From CAYJAD01 sp964368075 (GTDB taxonomy: Bacteria; Desulfobacterota; Desulfovibrionia; Desulfovibrionales; Desulfovibrionaceae), in NCBI GenBank assembly GCA_964368075.1, contig CAYJAD010000011.1, positions 1-64,000 of the forward strand: a stretch of DNA of 64,000 nucleotides, in the 5' to 3' direction. Position 1 is the first letter of the stretch; each line of letters opens with the position of its first letter. Below, piece by piece: positions 41,179-48,893 of this stretch. The notes under the pieces were generated by a model that saw nothing but the letters and a program-made list of their open reading frames with translations, was not told the origin of the DNA and made no database searches. The translations under genes and the position numbers were made by a program.

Positions 41179-41201
41179 TTAAAAAGGGCGGTTAAGCCCT
41201 T
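41179..41201 (-). terminator. Terminator within the early leader of unit B
   Basis: AAGGGC and GCCCTT form a 6-bp stem with a 6-base loop, followed on the minus strand by TTTTTAATATT. It stands between the promoter-proximal small gene and the ERF operon, so the operon needs read-through, antitermination or another promoter. Confidence 0.72.
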
Positions 41202-41205
41202 GTTT

Positions 41206-41367
41206 TTATTTACCGTAACGATTAAATCTTAAAGTTTCTTGCAACGCTAAAATCTCAACCATTTCAGCTTTTTTTAGACCTGTGTGGATTTTGCCACTTT
41301 CTGACATCATTTGCCTTAATCTCGCTACCGTTCTTTTGTTGTAAAATTCAATCCATAATTTTTTCAT
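41206..41367 (-). CDS. Small SAP/HeH-like protein (B only)
   Basis: A 53-residue basic protein, MKKLWIEFYNKRTVARLRQM at the start and GKIHTGLKKAEMVEILALQE after. The latter resembles SAP/HeH helix-loop-helix nucleic-acid-binding motifs such as the Rho N-terminal type. The ATG at 41367 has GAGGG upstream; longer frames start within the promoter. It is absent from unit A at the same spot. Confidence 0.58.
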   Translation of the reverse strand: MKKLWIEFYNKRTVARLRQMMSESGKIHTGLKKAEMVEILALQETLRFNRYGK

Positions 41368-41412
41368 GTTATCCCTCGTTTTTTTTATTGGCTGTGTTTG
41401 CCTTATATACTT

Positions 41413-41440
41413 AATATACACTATTTTTATTTGTTGTCAA
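41413..41440 (-). promoter_or_regulatory. Early promoter of ERF operon, unit B
   Basis: The minus strand has TTGACA, 16 bases, TATATT. The 28-base region differs from unit A (2532-2559) at only two positions. Confidence 0.75.
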
Positions 41441-41478
41441 TAAAAAATGTAAATAATTTTAATAAATTTTTAATTGTA

Positions 41479-41493
41479 TTGTAAAGTGTTGAT
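41479..41493 (-). promoter_or_regulatory. Shared upstream box TTGTAAnnnGTTGAT (B early)
   Basis: The plus strand reads TTGTAAAGTGTTGAT, 38 bases upstream of the -35 box, matching the boxes at 2599 and 37635. Confidence 0.5.
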
Positions 41494-41510
41494 AATGTTG
41501 AGTAATTTTG

Positions 41511-41536
41511 ATAAAAAAAGAGGGTGTTACCCCTCT
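41511..41536 (-). terminator. Intrinsic terminator at end of late operon, unit B
   Basis: AGAGGG and CCCTCT form a perfect 6-bp stem around GTAACA, followed by TTTTTTTAT on the minus strand. The hairpin includes the stop codon of the last late gene. Confidence 0.85.
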
Positions 41537-41682
41537 ATATTTGATGTGTCTGTGTTTTCTGCTGGTTGTGTTTTCGGTTTCGGCTTAGGCTTCGGCTTTG
41601 AACACTTACAGTCTGTGCATTTGCATGTCTTTTTCTTTGATGTGCCACAATATAAGTAGCTTACGTTCGGATATTTACACAT
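41527..41682 (-). CDS. Cys-rich small protein with Lys-Pro repeats (B)
   Basis: A 51-residue protein: MCKYPNVSYLYCGTSKKK, then TCKCTDCKC, then KPKPKPKPK and an acidic, Thr-rich end. The Cys cluster looks metal-binding. It is the last late gene of unit B and ends in the terminator hairpin. The Cys-rich protein 2830-3117 has a similar cluster (CECDGKCDTCTC) at the matching end of unit A. Confidence 0.62.
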   Translation of the reverse strand: MCKYPNVSYLYCGTSKKKTCKCTDCKCSKPKPKPKPKTQPAENTDTSNIEG

Positions 41683-41683
41683 G

Positions 41684-41938
41684 TTATACCTCTTTTTGTT
41701 TAGATAACGCTATATACAAAGCTAGCGTGTTTTTAGCTATCAATCCTATCAAGTCAATACTTGGGAACTTGCCCGTAGTTTGAAATGATATAAATGCTGG
41801 TGCTACCTGGTTGATTGTTGATTTTAGCACATTTATTGCTTTCAAATTGGCGTCTAACGCCATTTCTGTGGCTTCATCAATTAATCTATCAAGATTGCGT
41901 TTCTGCTTGATGTCAAGCGTCTGTTTCGTCGTCATCAT
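41684..41938 (-). CDS. Small helical late protein (B)
   Basis: An 84-residue protein starting MMTTKQTLDIKQKRNLDRLI, followed by amphipathic helices and a hydrophobic helix (IGLIAKNTLALYIAL). The ATG at 41938 (or 41935) lies inside the 3' end of the upstream gene. No homologue was recognised in unit A. The function is unknown. Confidence 0.52.
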   Translation of the reverse strand: MMTTKQTLDIKQKRNLDRLIDEATEMALDANLKAINVLKSTINQVAPAFISFQTTGKFPSIDLIGLIAKNTLALYIALSKQKEV

Positions 41939-42407
41939 CTGCAACTATCGCTGTAGTGTTTTCGCTATTAAACATCTTAACCGCCCAATCGTCCGTTTCT
42001 TTTATTTCTTCAACAGTCTGTGCTTGTGGTATATTTAAAAGCGTATTGATGAATTGTTGCTCTACGTTCAAAACCTGCATTAGTGGTTGAACTGCAAAGC
42101 ATATCATTGTATGTGGTTGTAACAATTCCGCTGGAATTTCCTTATCGCTTAAGCGTATCAAGAAGTATTCCTTAGGCGGTTGCATACTGCCTTGAATACT
42201 TGGAACGTTCGCTTTAACCCACATTAAATACTGTTCAACAACTCCGCTAGCTGTAGGGAGTTGCACTTTTTTACTGCCACTAGTTTGTACAAACATCTTT
42301 GAGTAGTCAGGCTGTAGCTGTGTAGCGTCGTTAGGGTCAGGATAATACACCATAGTGTATATTGCATCTGCTAGTTGAAACTCTGTATTTAGTCCGTGTT
42401 TGCTCAT
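41913..42407 (-). CDS. Late protein of unknown function (B)
   Basis: A 164-residue protein, mixed alpha/beta, starting MSKHGLNTEFQLADAIYTMV and ending in an acidic tail (ADDDDETDA). It includes QPPKEYFLIRLSDKEIPAEL. It is present only in unit B in this window and stands among small late genes, so it may be a virion or host-takeover protein. No family is recognised. Confidence 0.55.
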   Translation of the reverse strand: MSKHGLNTEFQLADAIYTMVYYPDPNDATQLQPDYSKMFVQTSGSKKVQLPTASGVVEQYLMWVKANVPSIQGSMQPPKEYFLIRLSDKEIPAELLQPHTMICFAVQPLMQVLNVEQQFINTLLNIPQAQTVEEIKETDDWAVKMFNSENTTAIVADDDDETDA

Positions 42408-42419
42408 TGTTTTACCTCA

Positions 42420-42776
42420 TTAGTTATTACATGTCATGTCTGCGTATGCGTGTGATACTGCCGCACCCATGTGTATCAGTGACTTAACAAAGTCAGCATG
42501 TGTGCCTGTGCCTGCTTTCATTTTGTTATACGCGTCAATCATCTCTTTATACTCCATTTGGATAATAGAATAATGTTCGCTTGGCTGTCCGCTATACGCT
42601 TCCCACGTTTCAGGCGGGTTGTGTAACACTTCTGCTATCTCTTGCATAGTGCGATCTATCGCCTCATCATGCGTCGATAACTCTGATTGATGATGTTTCA
42701 TGCGTCTATAGTCTTTAAGTGCGTTATCTGTGCTATAATAGCCTTTTTTACGCACAATTGTTTTTGTTGGTTTCAT
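42420..42776 (-). CDS. Small conserved late protein (B)
   Basis: A 118-residue protein starting MKPTKTIVRKKGYYSTDN at 42776 (GAGG upstream). The C-terminal helices and HAYADMTCNN end resemble the unit A gene 2664-2990. An in-frame start at 42842 lies within the upstream gene. The function is unknown. Confidence 0.58.
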   Translation of the reverse strand: MKPTKTIVRKKGYYSTDNALKDYRRMKHHQSELSTHDEAIDRTMQEIAEVLHNPPETWEAYSGQPSEHYSIIQMEYKEMIDAYNKMKAGTGTHADFVKSLIHMGAAVSHAYADMTCNN

Positions 42777-42828
42777 GGTTACCTCGTTATACAAAAGAGG
42801 GCGTAAACGCCCCCTAGTGAGCAAACAC

Positions 42829-43446
42829 TTACTTGCCACCAAATTGAGACGCTAACGCCCCTAAATGATGTAAAATTGTGCTTGTTTGTTTTTCGTTTAC
42901 AGCAATGTTTGCAAGAGTAGCCTCTAGACTTGCGTTTTTAGCTTTAGCATCGCAAAGTGCTGTTTCAACGCCACGTAAGTAATTTTGATTAATTAGTTCA
43001 CGTGTTGCACAAGCTTCCTCACGGATAGCTGTTTGCGTTGCGCAGCAACAATCTTTAATTGCTGAAACAATCGCACCTGTAGATTGACAACTTGCTAGTT
43101 GTGCGTCTTTACCTGTTGTTAGGATAGACGTTTGTAAGCCAGCGAAGCCTTGATTTGTTGAGTTCTGAATAGCCGAACTTGTAGTGTTTACAGTCGCATT
43201 AACTCCCGCAAAGCCTTGGTTTGTTGAGTTTTGCAAAGTTGTAATGCCTGCACTTACACCCTGAATATCGCTTGATACCCTGTTAGTGTTGATAGCGTCA
43301 AGTAGTGTGTTTTCGGCAGCGTAACCGCCTCTGTTGCCAAAACCAAAACCGCCATTGCCAAAAGCCGAACCGATAAAACCACCTACACCAGCAGCTGCGC
43401 CACTACCCCAACCATTGTTATGGTCGTAAACGTGTGTTGTATCCAT
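42829..43446 (-). CDS. Gly-rich, Cys-containing late protein with repeats (B)
   Basis: A 205-residue protein. The N-terminus is Gly/Phe/Asn-rich (residues 9-45). Two near-repeats of QNSTNQGFAG follow, then a Cys cluster (IKDCCCATQTAIREEACATR) and a coiled coil. This plan is common in late regions of gut phages and its role is not settled; a structural or membrane role is possible. The unit A protein with the same plan is 3179-3691. Confidence 0.6.
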   Translation of the reverse strand: MDTTHVYDHNNGWGSGAAAGVGGFIGSAFGNGGFGFGNRGGYAAENTLLDAINTNRVSSDIQGVSAGITTLQNSTNQGFAGVNATVNTTSSAIQNSTNQGFAGLQTSILTTGKDAQLASCQSTGAIVSAIKDCCCATQTAIREEACATRELINQNYLRGVETALCDAKAKNASLEATLANIAVNEKQTSTILHHLGALASQFGGK

Positions 43447-43469
43447 GAATACACCTCATAAAATAAATT

Positions 43470-43508
43470 TACTCTATTGAGTATGATTAATTTTACAAGC
43501 GTTCACAA
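43470..43508 (-). promoter_or_regulatory. Weak promoter-like region with TACTCTATTGAGTA palindrome
   Basis: The minus strand has TTGTGA, 17 bases, CATACT (43480-43508) before the Gly-rich gene. The inverted repeat TACTC/GAGTA with a 4-base centre (43470-43483) overlaps it. The 123-base gap from 43447 to 43569 has no other recognisable feature. Confidence 0.3.
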
Positions 43509-43569
43509 GCACACGCATTAATTTTGATTTAACTATTTTTATTGAATTGTATTAGATGTTTATAGGTTT

Positions 43570-43845
43570 TTATTTACAAATGTTCATAAATAACGCAAAC
43601 ATTTGTTCGTATGGGATAACGTCTTTATTTTCCGTGATAACTGAAACGACTTTTGTTTCAAGGATAGATGAAAATTTTTTATAATTATTATGATTGCTAT
43701 GTGTTAAGCCTGTAAGGCTCTTTTCTCCCGTGTAATATTCAAGCAATAATTCACGTTCGGTTGCATTAAATTCGCCCACATCAGCTATTTTACGCAATAG
43801 CGGTTTGTGCAACGTCTTGCATAGCTTAGATAACAATTTTGACAT
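43570..43845 (-). CDS. Putative regulator-like late protein (B)
   Basis: A 91-residue basic protein. FNATERELLLEYYTGEKSLT could be the start of a sigma-4-like helix-turn-helix, but the match is weak. It takes the place of the sigma-4-like gene of unit A (4508-4753) relative to the basic peptide and the membrane protein. The function is unknown. Confidence 0.5.
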   Translation of the reverse strand: MSKLLSKLCKTLHKPLLRKIADVGEFNATERELLLEYYTGEKSLTGLTHSNHNNYKKFSSILETKVVSVITENKDVIPYEQMFALFMNICK

Positions 43846-43847
43846 AC

Positions 43848-43940
43848 TTATGACTTTTTAGTCTTTCTAGGTTTAGATGATACTTTTGTTGTCTTTCTTT
43901 TTGTAGTAGTCTTTTTAATTGTCTGTTTTGCTTTAGCCAT
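43848..43940 (-). CDS. Very small Lys/Thr-rich basic peptide (B)
   Basis: A 30-residue peptide, MAKAKQTIKKTTTKRKTTKV and then more Lys/Ser/Arg. The start overlaps the upstream stop (TAATG). It is the positional analogue of 4760-4858. Its composition recalls nucleic-acid-binding tails; the role is unknown. Confidence 0.55.
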   Translation of the reverse strand: MAKAKQTIKKTTTKRKTTKVSSKPRKTKKS

Positions 43941-44239
43941 TATAAACCACCCTCAATATTGATATTATTTATGTCATTGGTGCTGTTATCGCCCACGTTT
44001 TCAACCTGTTGCGTGATTGTGACTTCTTCGATTTCCTCTTCTATCGTTTCGATATCCATGCTGAAAAACCACATGTAAGCCATAAAACAAAGACAACATA
44101 GGAACATAACAACGCTTGACGCAAACATCAACAACGCAACACGCACGTTGTTTTGAGATGTTTTCATAGCGTTATCACCATTCTGTACGCAAGACTTCAT
44201 TATTTCAACTGTTAAAAACTTCTGTAAATCGTCGTTCAT
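43940..44239 (-). CDS. Single-pass membrane protein after the lysis genes (B)
   Basis: A 99-residue protein with one long hydrophobic segment (VALLMFASSVVMFLCCLCFM) around residues 30-55, an N-terminal helical part and an acidic C-terminal tail (IEEEIEEVTITQQ). It has the same position and topology as 4836-5135. A holin-related role is possible; this is not established. Confidence 0.58.
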   Translation of the reverse strand: MNDDLQKFLTVEIMKSCVQNGDNAMKTSQNNVRVALLMFASSVVMFLCCLCFMAYMWFFSMDIETIEEEIEEVTITQQVENVGDNSTNDINNINIEGGL

Positions 44240-44619
44240 ACCGCCCCCAATAATGATTTAATGTTATCAATATACTTAATAACAAAGCCAATAAAACCAA
44301 CAGCACCAGCAACCACCCATGCTATAACTTTATATGACATTGTTACGCCTTTCCTAACCCCACTTATATTTTGGTGTATTTCTTCAAACTTTGATACTTT
44401 ACTGCTTAATTCTTGTAATTGTTTTAGCCTTTCCTCACAATTATGTAATGATTTATTGTTAATGTGTGCGTCCATCTTAACTAATCCTGTGGCTAACAAG
44501 TCCACCCTGTCGTGCAAGTTCGTTATATTAGCGTCCAACCGCCCTACGCTCACGCTCAAGTTTAAAACATTTGTATTGAGGTCTGTTAATAATGGGTCTG
44601 TGCTGCGTCTATCACTCAT
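44236..44619 (-). CDS. Coiled-coil protein with C-terminal membrane segment (B)
   Basis: A 127-residue homologue of 5137-5535: MSDRRSTDPLLTDLNTNVLN at the start, a coiled coil, then GVRKGVTMSYKVIAWVVAGA and a transmembrane segment. It overlaps the next gene by 4 bases. It resembles XhlA-like proteins only in plan. Confidence 0.6.
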   Translation of the reverse strand: MSDRRSTDPLLTDLNTNVLNLSVSVGRLDANITNLHDRVDLLATGLVKMDAHINNKSLHNCEERLKQLQELSSKVSKFEEIHQNISGVRKGVTMSYKVIAWVVAGAVGFIGFVIKYIDNIKSLLGAV

Positions 44620-44624
44620 TAATA

Positions 44625-44888
44625 TTAGTCTCCCACTTGTTTATCGTAACACCTAATAGTATTATGTAGACTATTTATATAATCGTCAACTATTAATTCA
44701 CGTTTAAGTAATATCTCTGCGTTACGTGGCGTCGTCAACAGTTCGTAGTGTAGCTTTGGAAGCGTTGGAATTGTTGGACTAGGGCAGTATGTAGGTTTGA
44801 CTTGAATATATTGTGTAATATATTCTACTTTAGGGCTACATGCTGATATTGTCGTTAAGAGTATCAATAAGATAATCGCGTTTTTCAT
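44625..44888 (-). CDS. Outer-membrane spanin lipoprotein, Rz1-like (B)
   Basis: An 87-residue protein with a lipoprotein signal (MKNAIILLILLTTISACS) and the conserved KLPKLHYELLTTPRNAEILL segment. Its start is embedded in the i-spanin gene (53-base overlap). It is the partner of 44836-45219. Confidence 0.8.
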   Translation of the reverse strand: MKNAIILLILLTTISACSPKVEYITQYIQVKPTYCPSPTIPTLPKLHYELLTTPRNAEILLKRELIVDDYINSLHNTIRCYDKQVGD

Positions 44889-45219
44889 CAGGTATTACTC
44901 CTATTTCGCATTTGTCAATTATAACAGGCTCTATATCCTCAAACATCTGCTCAACTACAGCTAAATCATCAGCCAATTTGCTTTTCGATTGATAGCATGC
45001 TTCAATCTCTGCGTTTGCTTGTACAAGTTGATTTTTATATCGGTCTTGCTGCAAGTCGATACTGATATTAGATTGCTCTAAAACTTCAATATTAGCGTTC
45101 AAACGCTCAATTTCTGCGTTTAAAGTGTCTATCTTGCTGTTTAAAAGCAATGTTTTTGCAATTAAAATGCAAATGACGGCGATAAAAGCAATATAAGCGT
45201 ACTTATTTAACGTTGTCAT
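44836..45219 (-). CDS. Inner-membrane spanin, Rz-like (B)
   Basis: A 127-residue protein. The start MTTLNKYAYIAFIAVICILI at 45219 gives an N-terminal transmembrane anchor, followed by a periplasmic coiled coil (INAEIERL-type repeats). A longer frame from 45270 has no good site. It shares SNISIDLQQDR and the C-terminal ID-repeat with unit A. Confidence 0.78.
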   Translation of the reverse strand: MTTLNKYAYIAFIAVICILIAKTLLLNSKIDTLNAEIERLNANIEVLEQSNISIDLQQDRYKNQLVQANAEIEACYQSKSKLADDLAVVEQMFEDIEPVIIDKCEIGVIPDEKRDYLIDTLNDNISM

Positions 45220-45424
45220 TTTTAACCTCTTTGTGAAATTGAGTAACCTTGCCTGTGTAACCTGCGCCAATCAACCCTAATAAGAACATAACCCACGTGT
45301 CAGTTAAACTGTCATTGATTGCATGAAATATACCTATACCAATAACAAAGCAAACAATCAATAAAAGCGATACCCGATTACTCGATACCGCCCCGTCTGC
45401 ACTAGATACTAGTTGTTTAAGCAT
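45203..45424 (-). CDS. Putative holin (B)
   Basis: A 73-residue protein starting MLKQLVSSADGAVSSNRVSL, with two hydrophobic segments (LLLIVCFVIGIGIFHAI and TWVMFLLGLIGAGYTG) and a charged tail. It overlaps the endolysin gene by 8 bases and precedes the spanins. The plan resembles class II holins. Confidence 0.65.
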   Translation of the reverse strand: MLKQLVSSADGAVSSNRVSLLLIVCFVIGIGIFHAINDSLTDTWVMFLLGLIGAGYTGKVTQFHKEVKNDNVK

Positions 45425-45995
45425 TATACATGTCCTCGTTATACTCCGCCATTGCAAGCGTTCTGTTTTGCCAACCTTTTAAAAATACACGTTGTTTCGG
45501 GTTGCTTTCCACTATATCAGTATAATATCTTAATCGCTCTTGTATCAAGGCTGGGAATAGTGTTTCGCCGGCAACATTGATAGCTTTATCTGTTATTTCG
45601 CCTTTTATGCCGTCCACTCTTAATACATCTTCTCCATTATATTTATTTATAGCACGTTGCACTATACGAGTACCGCCATAAACACCATGGTTAACCGCTA
45701 TATCATAAATAGCAAACGCGATACTATCAACATGCTGCTCTAGCTTTAACTTAAGCCAAAATTCAATGTACATTAGTTCCATTGCTTGAACTTCCGCCAA
45801 CTGTTTAATTGTTTCTTTCGTGATTGGTGTGTCAATACCAACACGCTTAAGTACATGTGTGTCTACATCTTTGAGAAATTGAATAGAAATGCCGTAGTTT
45901 GTCGCTCCGCCCTTATCGTCTGGGTGATCTACGTAACCGCCCTCGTATTGTTTTGTAAACTCGTGTGCTTTTTTGAACTTATCGCTAATTTTCAT
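45417..45995 (-). CDS. GH108 muramidase endolysin (B)
   Basis: A 192-residue glycosyl hydrolase family 108 enzyme. The catalytic glutamate is in YEGGYVDHPDDKGGATNYGI, with further family features VNHGVYGGTRIVQRAINKYN and VDGIKGEITDKAI. It cleaves the glycan backbone of peptidoglycan. There is no clear signal peptide. The start at 45995 overlaps the metalloprotease gene by 11 bases. It replaces the M15 peptidase of unit A. Confidence 0.88.
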   Translation of the reverse strand: MKISDKFKKAHEFTKQYEGGYVDHPDDKGGATNYGISIQFLKDVDTHVLKRVGIDTPITKETIKQLAEVQAMELMYIEFWLKLKLEQHVDSIAFAIYDIAVNHGVYGGTRIVQRAINKYNGEDVLRVDGIKGEITDKAINVAGETLFPALIQERLRYYTDIVESNPKQRVFLKGWQNRTLAMAEYNEDMYNA

Positions 45996-46302
45996 ATTCT
46001 GCCCTCCGCGCTTCAATCTCTAAAGGGTTATCCCTATAACCATATCTTAGCAGATTTAATATATATGTAAAGCAAAATGTGTATGCTCCCATGCGCTCTA
46101 CTTGCTCAAGATGTTTCATCTCGTGATTATGTATCTTGTCTAAAGGTCTATCACTCGTGATATACACAACCTTATGCAAAAAAGGTTGAATTATGCCTTT
46201 TGTGATTGCTCTAGTACGCCAAATTTGCAAAATAAGGACGTAAGGCAAATAAGTGTACCTAAACAGCAAAAAAACGCTTAGAATTGAAATTATTGTAATC
46301 AT
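45985..46302 (-). CDS. Membrane zincin-like protein with HExxH (B)
   Basis: A 105-residue protein. An N-terminal hydrophobic segment (MITIISILSVFLLFRYTYLP) is followed by IHNHEMKHLEQVERMGAY, which holds HEMKH, an HExxH zinc motif, and a second hydrophobic stretch. Its start overlaps the upstream gene as ATGA. It lies next to the endolysin and may be an accessory lysis protease or may process an envelope protein. It is absent from unit A. Confidence 0.65.
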   Translation of the reverse strand: MITIISILSVFLLFRYTYLPYVLILQIWRTRAITKGIIQPFLHKVVYITSDRPLDKIHNHEMKHLEQVERMGAYTFCFTYILNLLRYGYRDNPLEIEARRAEYEN

Positions 46303-46565
46303 TGTGGCGTATACCTCTCTTGTTCTTCCCAATACGATAACTCGCAATGTTTAACGTTGCCTTGCTTATCAAAAAAGAATATCGTATCAATAACTCTCAT
46401 TGCAAGAGTGCCATACCAATAACCAGCCATATGGCTACGATACGCACGTGACGATAACGTTTCGTCAGCACTTGACTTATCAAATATTATCAAACCAAAA
46501 ATTACGTTTAATAATTGGTCTATCGCTATCAGTAATTGCCATAAATTATGCTTTAATTTATCCAT
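46299..46565 (-). CDS. Conserved phage late protein, MDKLK-type (B)
   Basis: An 88-residue homologue of 6663-7070, MDKLKHNLWQLLIAIDQLLN at the start, identical in many positions (SADETLSSRAYRSH, WYGTLAM). It lacks the long C-terminal extension seen in A. The start at 46565 was chosen by comparison with A. The function is unknown. Confidence 0.7.
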   Translation of the reverse strand: MDKLKHNLWQLLIAIDQLLNVIFGLIIFDKSSADETLSSRAYRSHMAGYWYGTLAMRVIDTIFFFDKQGNVKHCELSYWEEQERYTPQ

Positions 46566-46575
46566 ATTTGCCACC

Positions 46576-47166
46576 TTAGCCGAGAGATAGACTATCAGGT
46601 AATACAAACACCACCGCTTGAACTTCTGCTGTTGTAGTCGCTATTTTAACTCTATCCTCGCAACCTTGACGCATACCTGTCAGATAGCCTATATAGTTTT
46701 GATATGCCTGTGTTTTTTCAAGTACCTTACCCAACAAATATACCCTGTCAACATTCCGCCCTAACGCTAACATATCAATAAAAGGCGTTGCCACAGTATT
46801 ATCTTTCTGCCATGCTTCCGCTTCCGTTTTTTGAATATCCCATGTGATGACTTCACTATCAGGAGTATCTATCTGTGCTTGTTTCGCGTATTGCTCATAA
46901 GTTTTATTAATTTCTGCAATTTTGTTAGCTTTTACTTCATCAAGCGTTAATACGGTCGGAACATACGGCTGTTCTACTGTTACTTTGTCGGGATTGTTTT
47001 TAATATAAATCATTAAATCTTGATATAATTGTTGTTCTTCATCTGTTAAGTTATCTGTATCTGAAACCCCAAACATCATGCCATTGCGGGCAAATTGATA
47101 ATAGCCATTATTTTTTTTTATAATTTGCTCGTCAGTAAATGTGAAATTTTTTACTTGTCCTTCCAT
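46576..47166 (-). CDS. DUF4376 tail-fibre assembly protein (B)
   Basis: A 196-residue protein. The DUF4376 part includes EVKANKIAEINKTYEQYAKQ, WDIQKTEAEAWQKD and TPFIDMLALGRNVDRV. The N-terminal 70 residues differ from unit A. The start at 47166 overlaps the fibre stop (TAATG). It is the likely chaperone of the fibre. Confidence 0.75.
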   Translation of the reverse strand: MEGQVKNFTFTDEQIIKKNNGYYQFARNGMMFGVSDTDNLTDEEQQLYQDLMIYIKNNPDKVTVEQPYVPTVLTLDEVKANKIAEINKTYEQYAKQAQIDTPDSEVITWDIQKTEAEAWQKDNTVATPFIDMLALGRNVDRVYLLGKVLEKTQAYQNYIGYLTGMRQGCEDRVKIATTTAEVQAVVFVLPDSLSLG

Positions 47167-48884
47167 TATTGCACTCTCCATAATGAGATTTGTCTTGTTG
47201 GAATCGTTGCGAACGCATAATCACTATCTATAACAAAGTCAATAGCATCGCCACCGCTTACGAGTGGATGACTAAAATCTATGCTAGGATATGTCGTCTT
47301 TACTACGCCGTTTGGATACAAATAGTTAATAACAGCTTTTATAACTACCCATGTGCCACTAGGAACAGTATAACTACTTGTTGTATCTTGAGATGGCACC
47401 AATGTTTCATTATTTAATATTTGCCCCAATCCTGCGCTTGCTGTCGGGCGCGGTGCTGGTACTGTTGTCGCAAAGTTATTTCCCGATATGCCCGTTGCTC
47501 TTATTTGTAAATAATTTAAAAAACCGCCCGTGTCGTTATAAAATTCCAAAAGCGAAGTGTCTGACGCTACATTATAAACCGCTCTAATCTTAATATCGTG
47601 GTAAGGATTGCGGTCAGTTCTACCATTGAATTTAATAGGCACGGATAGTTTATCATTAACGCCTTGATAGCCAGCGCCCATATCAAGCGGTCCTGTCATC
47701 GAGTTGTTACCATTTCTTAAAACAACATTGTCGGCGCTAGGTATGTCATATATATTGATGTAATGTCTGCCACCAACACTTATGGTCTCACCCTGCACCA
47801 TTAAACCAACTAACTCAAGCAACCTTGTCAAAGCACTACTTGCATTTGCATCTGCTGTATTCGCTATAGACTTAACGTCTGACAGATTAACATAATTATC
47901 AGTACCTACCGCTACGCCAAGTTCGTTATGTATCTTAACTATACTGCTAAATGGTGACATATTACTTAAAATCTCAAACGCAGGCAATGTGTACCCGCTC
48001 AAACCAGCATAAGACATTCGCTGTCCTACATTGTATGTTCTTGTAGCGCCTGCTCCCGTATCGTCATCGCCACTAAAGGAATATTGGCAACTATACAAAG
48101 TGTTTGGTCTGTTAGGAACTATGAAGCTAGTAGGTAGGTCAGTGTCTGAGCGTCCGATAAGTTCGCCTGTCATAGCTCCACCTGTTATTGGCAGCGCTCC
48201 GCTAGCTACAGACATGGCAGTATTTATTGCACTTGTGTTTTCGTTCAGCTTATTCAACACATTAACATCATCATTGCCTAGCCATAAATTGCCCCCAACA
48301 TATAAATTGCTAGTAACGTTTAAATATTCAGCTGTACCACCTGATTTAGGCAGCGCGTTAATTGCAGTAGTTCTTGCGCTATTCGCGGTCGCCTCAACAT
48401 CTTCAACATAAGTGCGCAAGTCGTTAATTAGTGAACCTGCGCCCTCAACTTCTTGCCAGCGTCCGTCTATACGCACCAACTTCATTATATACTCGCTTTC
48501 TGTCGTGAAGTTCGCACCTGTCAATGTCTGTATGCCGTTATTATTACTGCTATTCGTCACAGTAGTGCCAGCTTTCAATACTAATTCAACAATACCGCCG
48601 ACATTGATAGTTGGTCCGCCATTAACATTAACAACACTTACAGTTGATAACGTGCCTGTAGTTATGACGTTATTTCTATACCTATCAACCGCTATTGAGT
48701 TATTAGTTATAGTCAAGTTCAAAGGCTCTTGCGCGCCCTCTATCGTCTGTATCGCGCCTGATAGCGCTTGTAATAACTCAAATAATGATTTGTTCGTTAC
48801 TTCGCCAGGTTGCCCTGTGTATATAGGGTCTAGCGGGTCAAACTTGTTCGGTTTTACAAATTCGCTTGGTTTATTTACTGCCAT
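47166..48884 (-). CDS. Tail fibre / receptor-binding protein (B)
   Basis: A 572-residue protein. The N-terminal 150 residues share the anchor module with unit A (FDPLDPIYTGQPGEVTNKSL; VDRYRNNVITTGTLSTVSVV). The middle holds Asn/Thr-rich coiled coil and GG-containing beta repeats (SGGTAEYLNV, ITGGAMTGEL), and the C-terminus is distinct. It should recognise a receptor different from that of unit A. GGAGG stands before the start. Confidence 0.75.
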   Translation of the reverse strand: MAVNKPSEFVKPNKFDPLDPIYTGQPGEVTNKSLFELLQALSGAIQTIEGAQEPLNLTITNNSIAVDRYRNNVITTGTLSTVSVVNVNGGPTINVGGIVELVLKAGTTVTNSSNNNGIQTLTGANFTTESEYIMKLVRIDGRWQEVEGAGSLINDLRTYVEDVEATANSARTTAINALPKSGGTAEYLNVTSNLYVGGNLWLGNDDVNVLNKLNENTSAINTAMSVASGALPITGGAMTGELIGRSDTDLPTSFIVPNRPNTLYSCQYSFSGDDDTGAGATRTYNVGQRMSYAGLSGYTLPAFEILSNMSPFSSIVKIHNELGVAVGTDNYVNLSDVKSIANTADANASSALTRLLELVGLMVQGETISVGGRHYINIYDIPSADNVVLRNGNNSMTGPLDMGAGYQGVNDKLSVPIKFNGRTDRNPYHDIKIRAVYNVASDTSLLEFYNDTGGFLNYLQIRATGISGNNFATTVPAPRPTASAGLGQILNNETLVPSQDTTSSYTVPSGTWVVIKAVINYLYPNGVVKTTYPSIDFSHPLVSGGDAIDFVIDSDYAFATIPTRQISLWRVQ

Positions 48885-48893
48885 ATATTCCTC

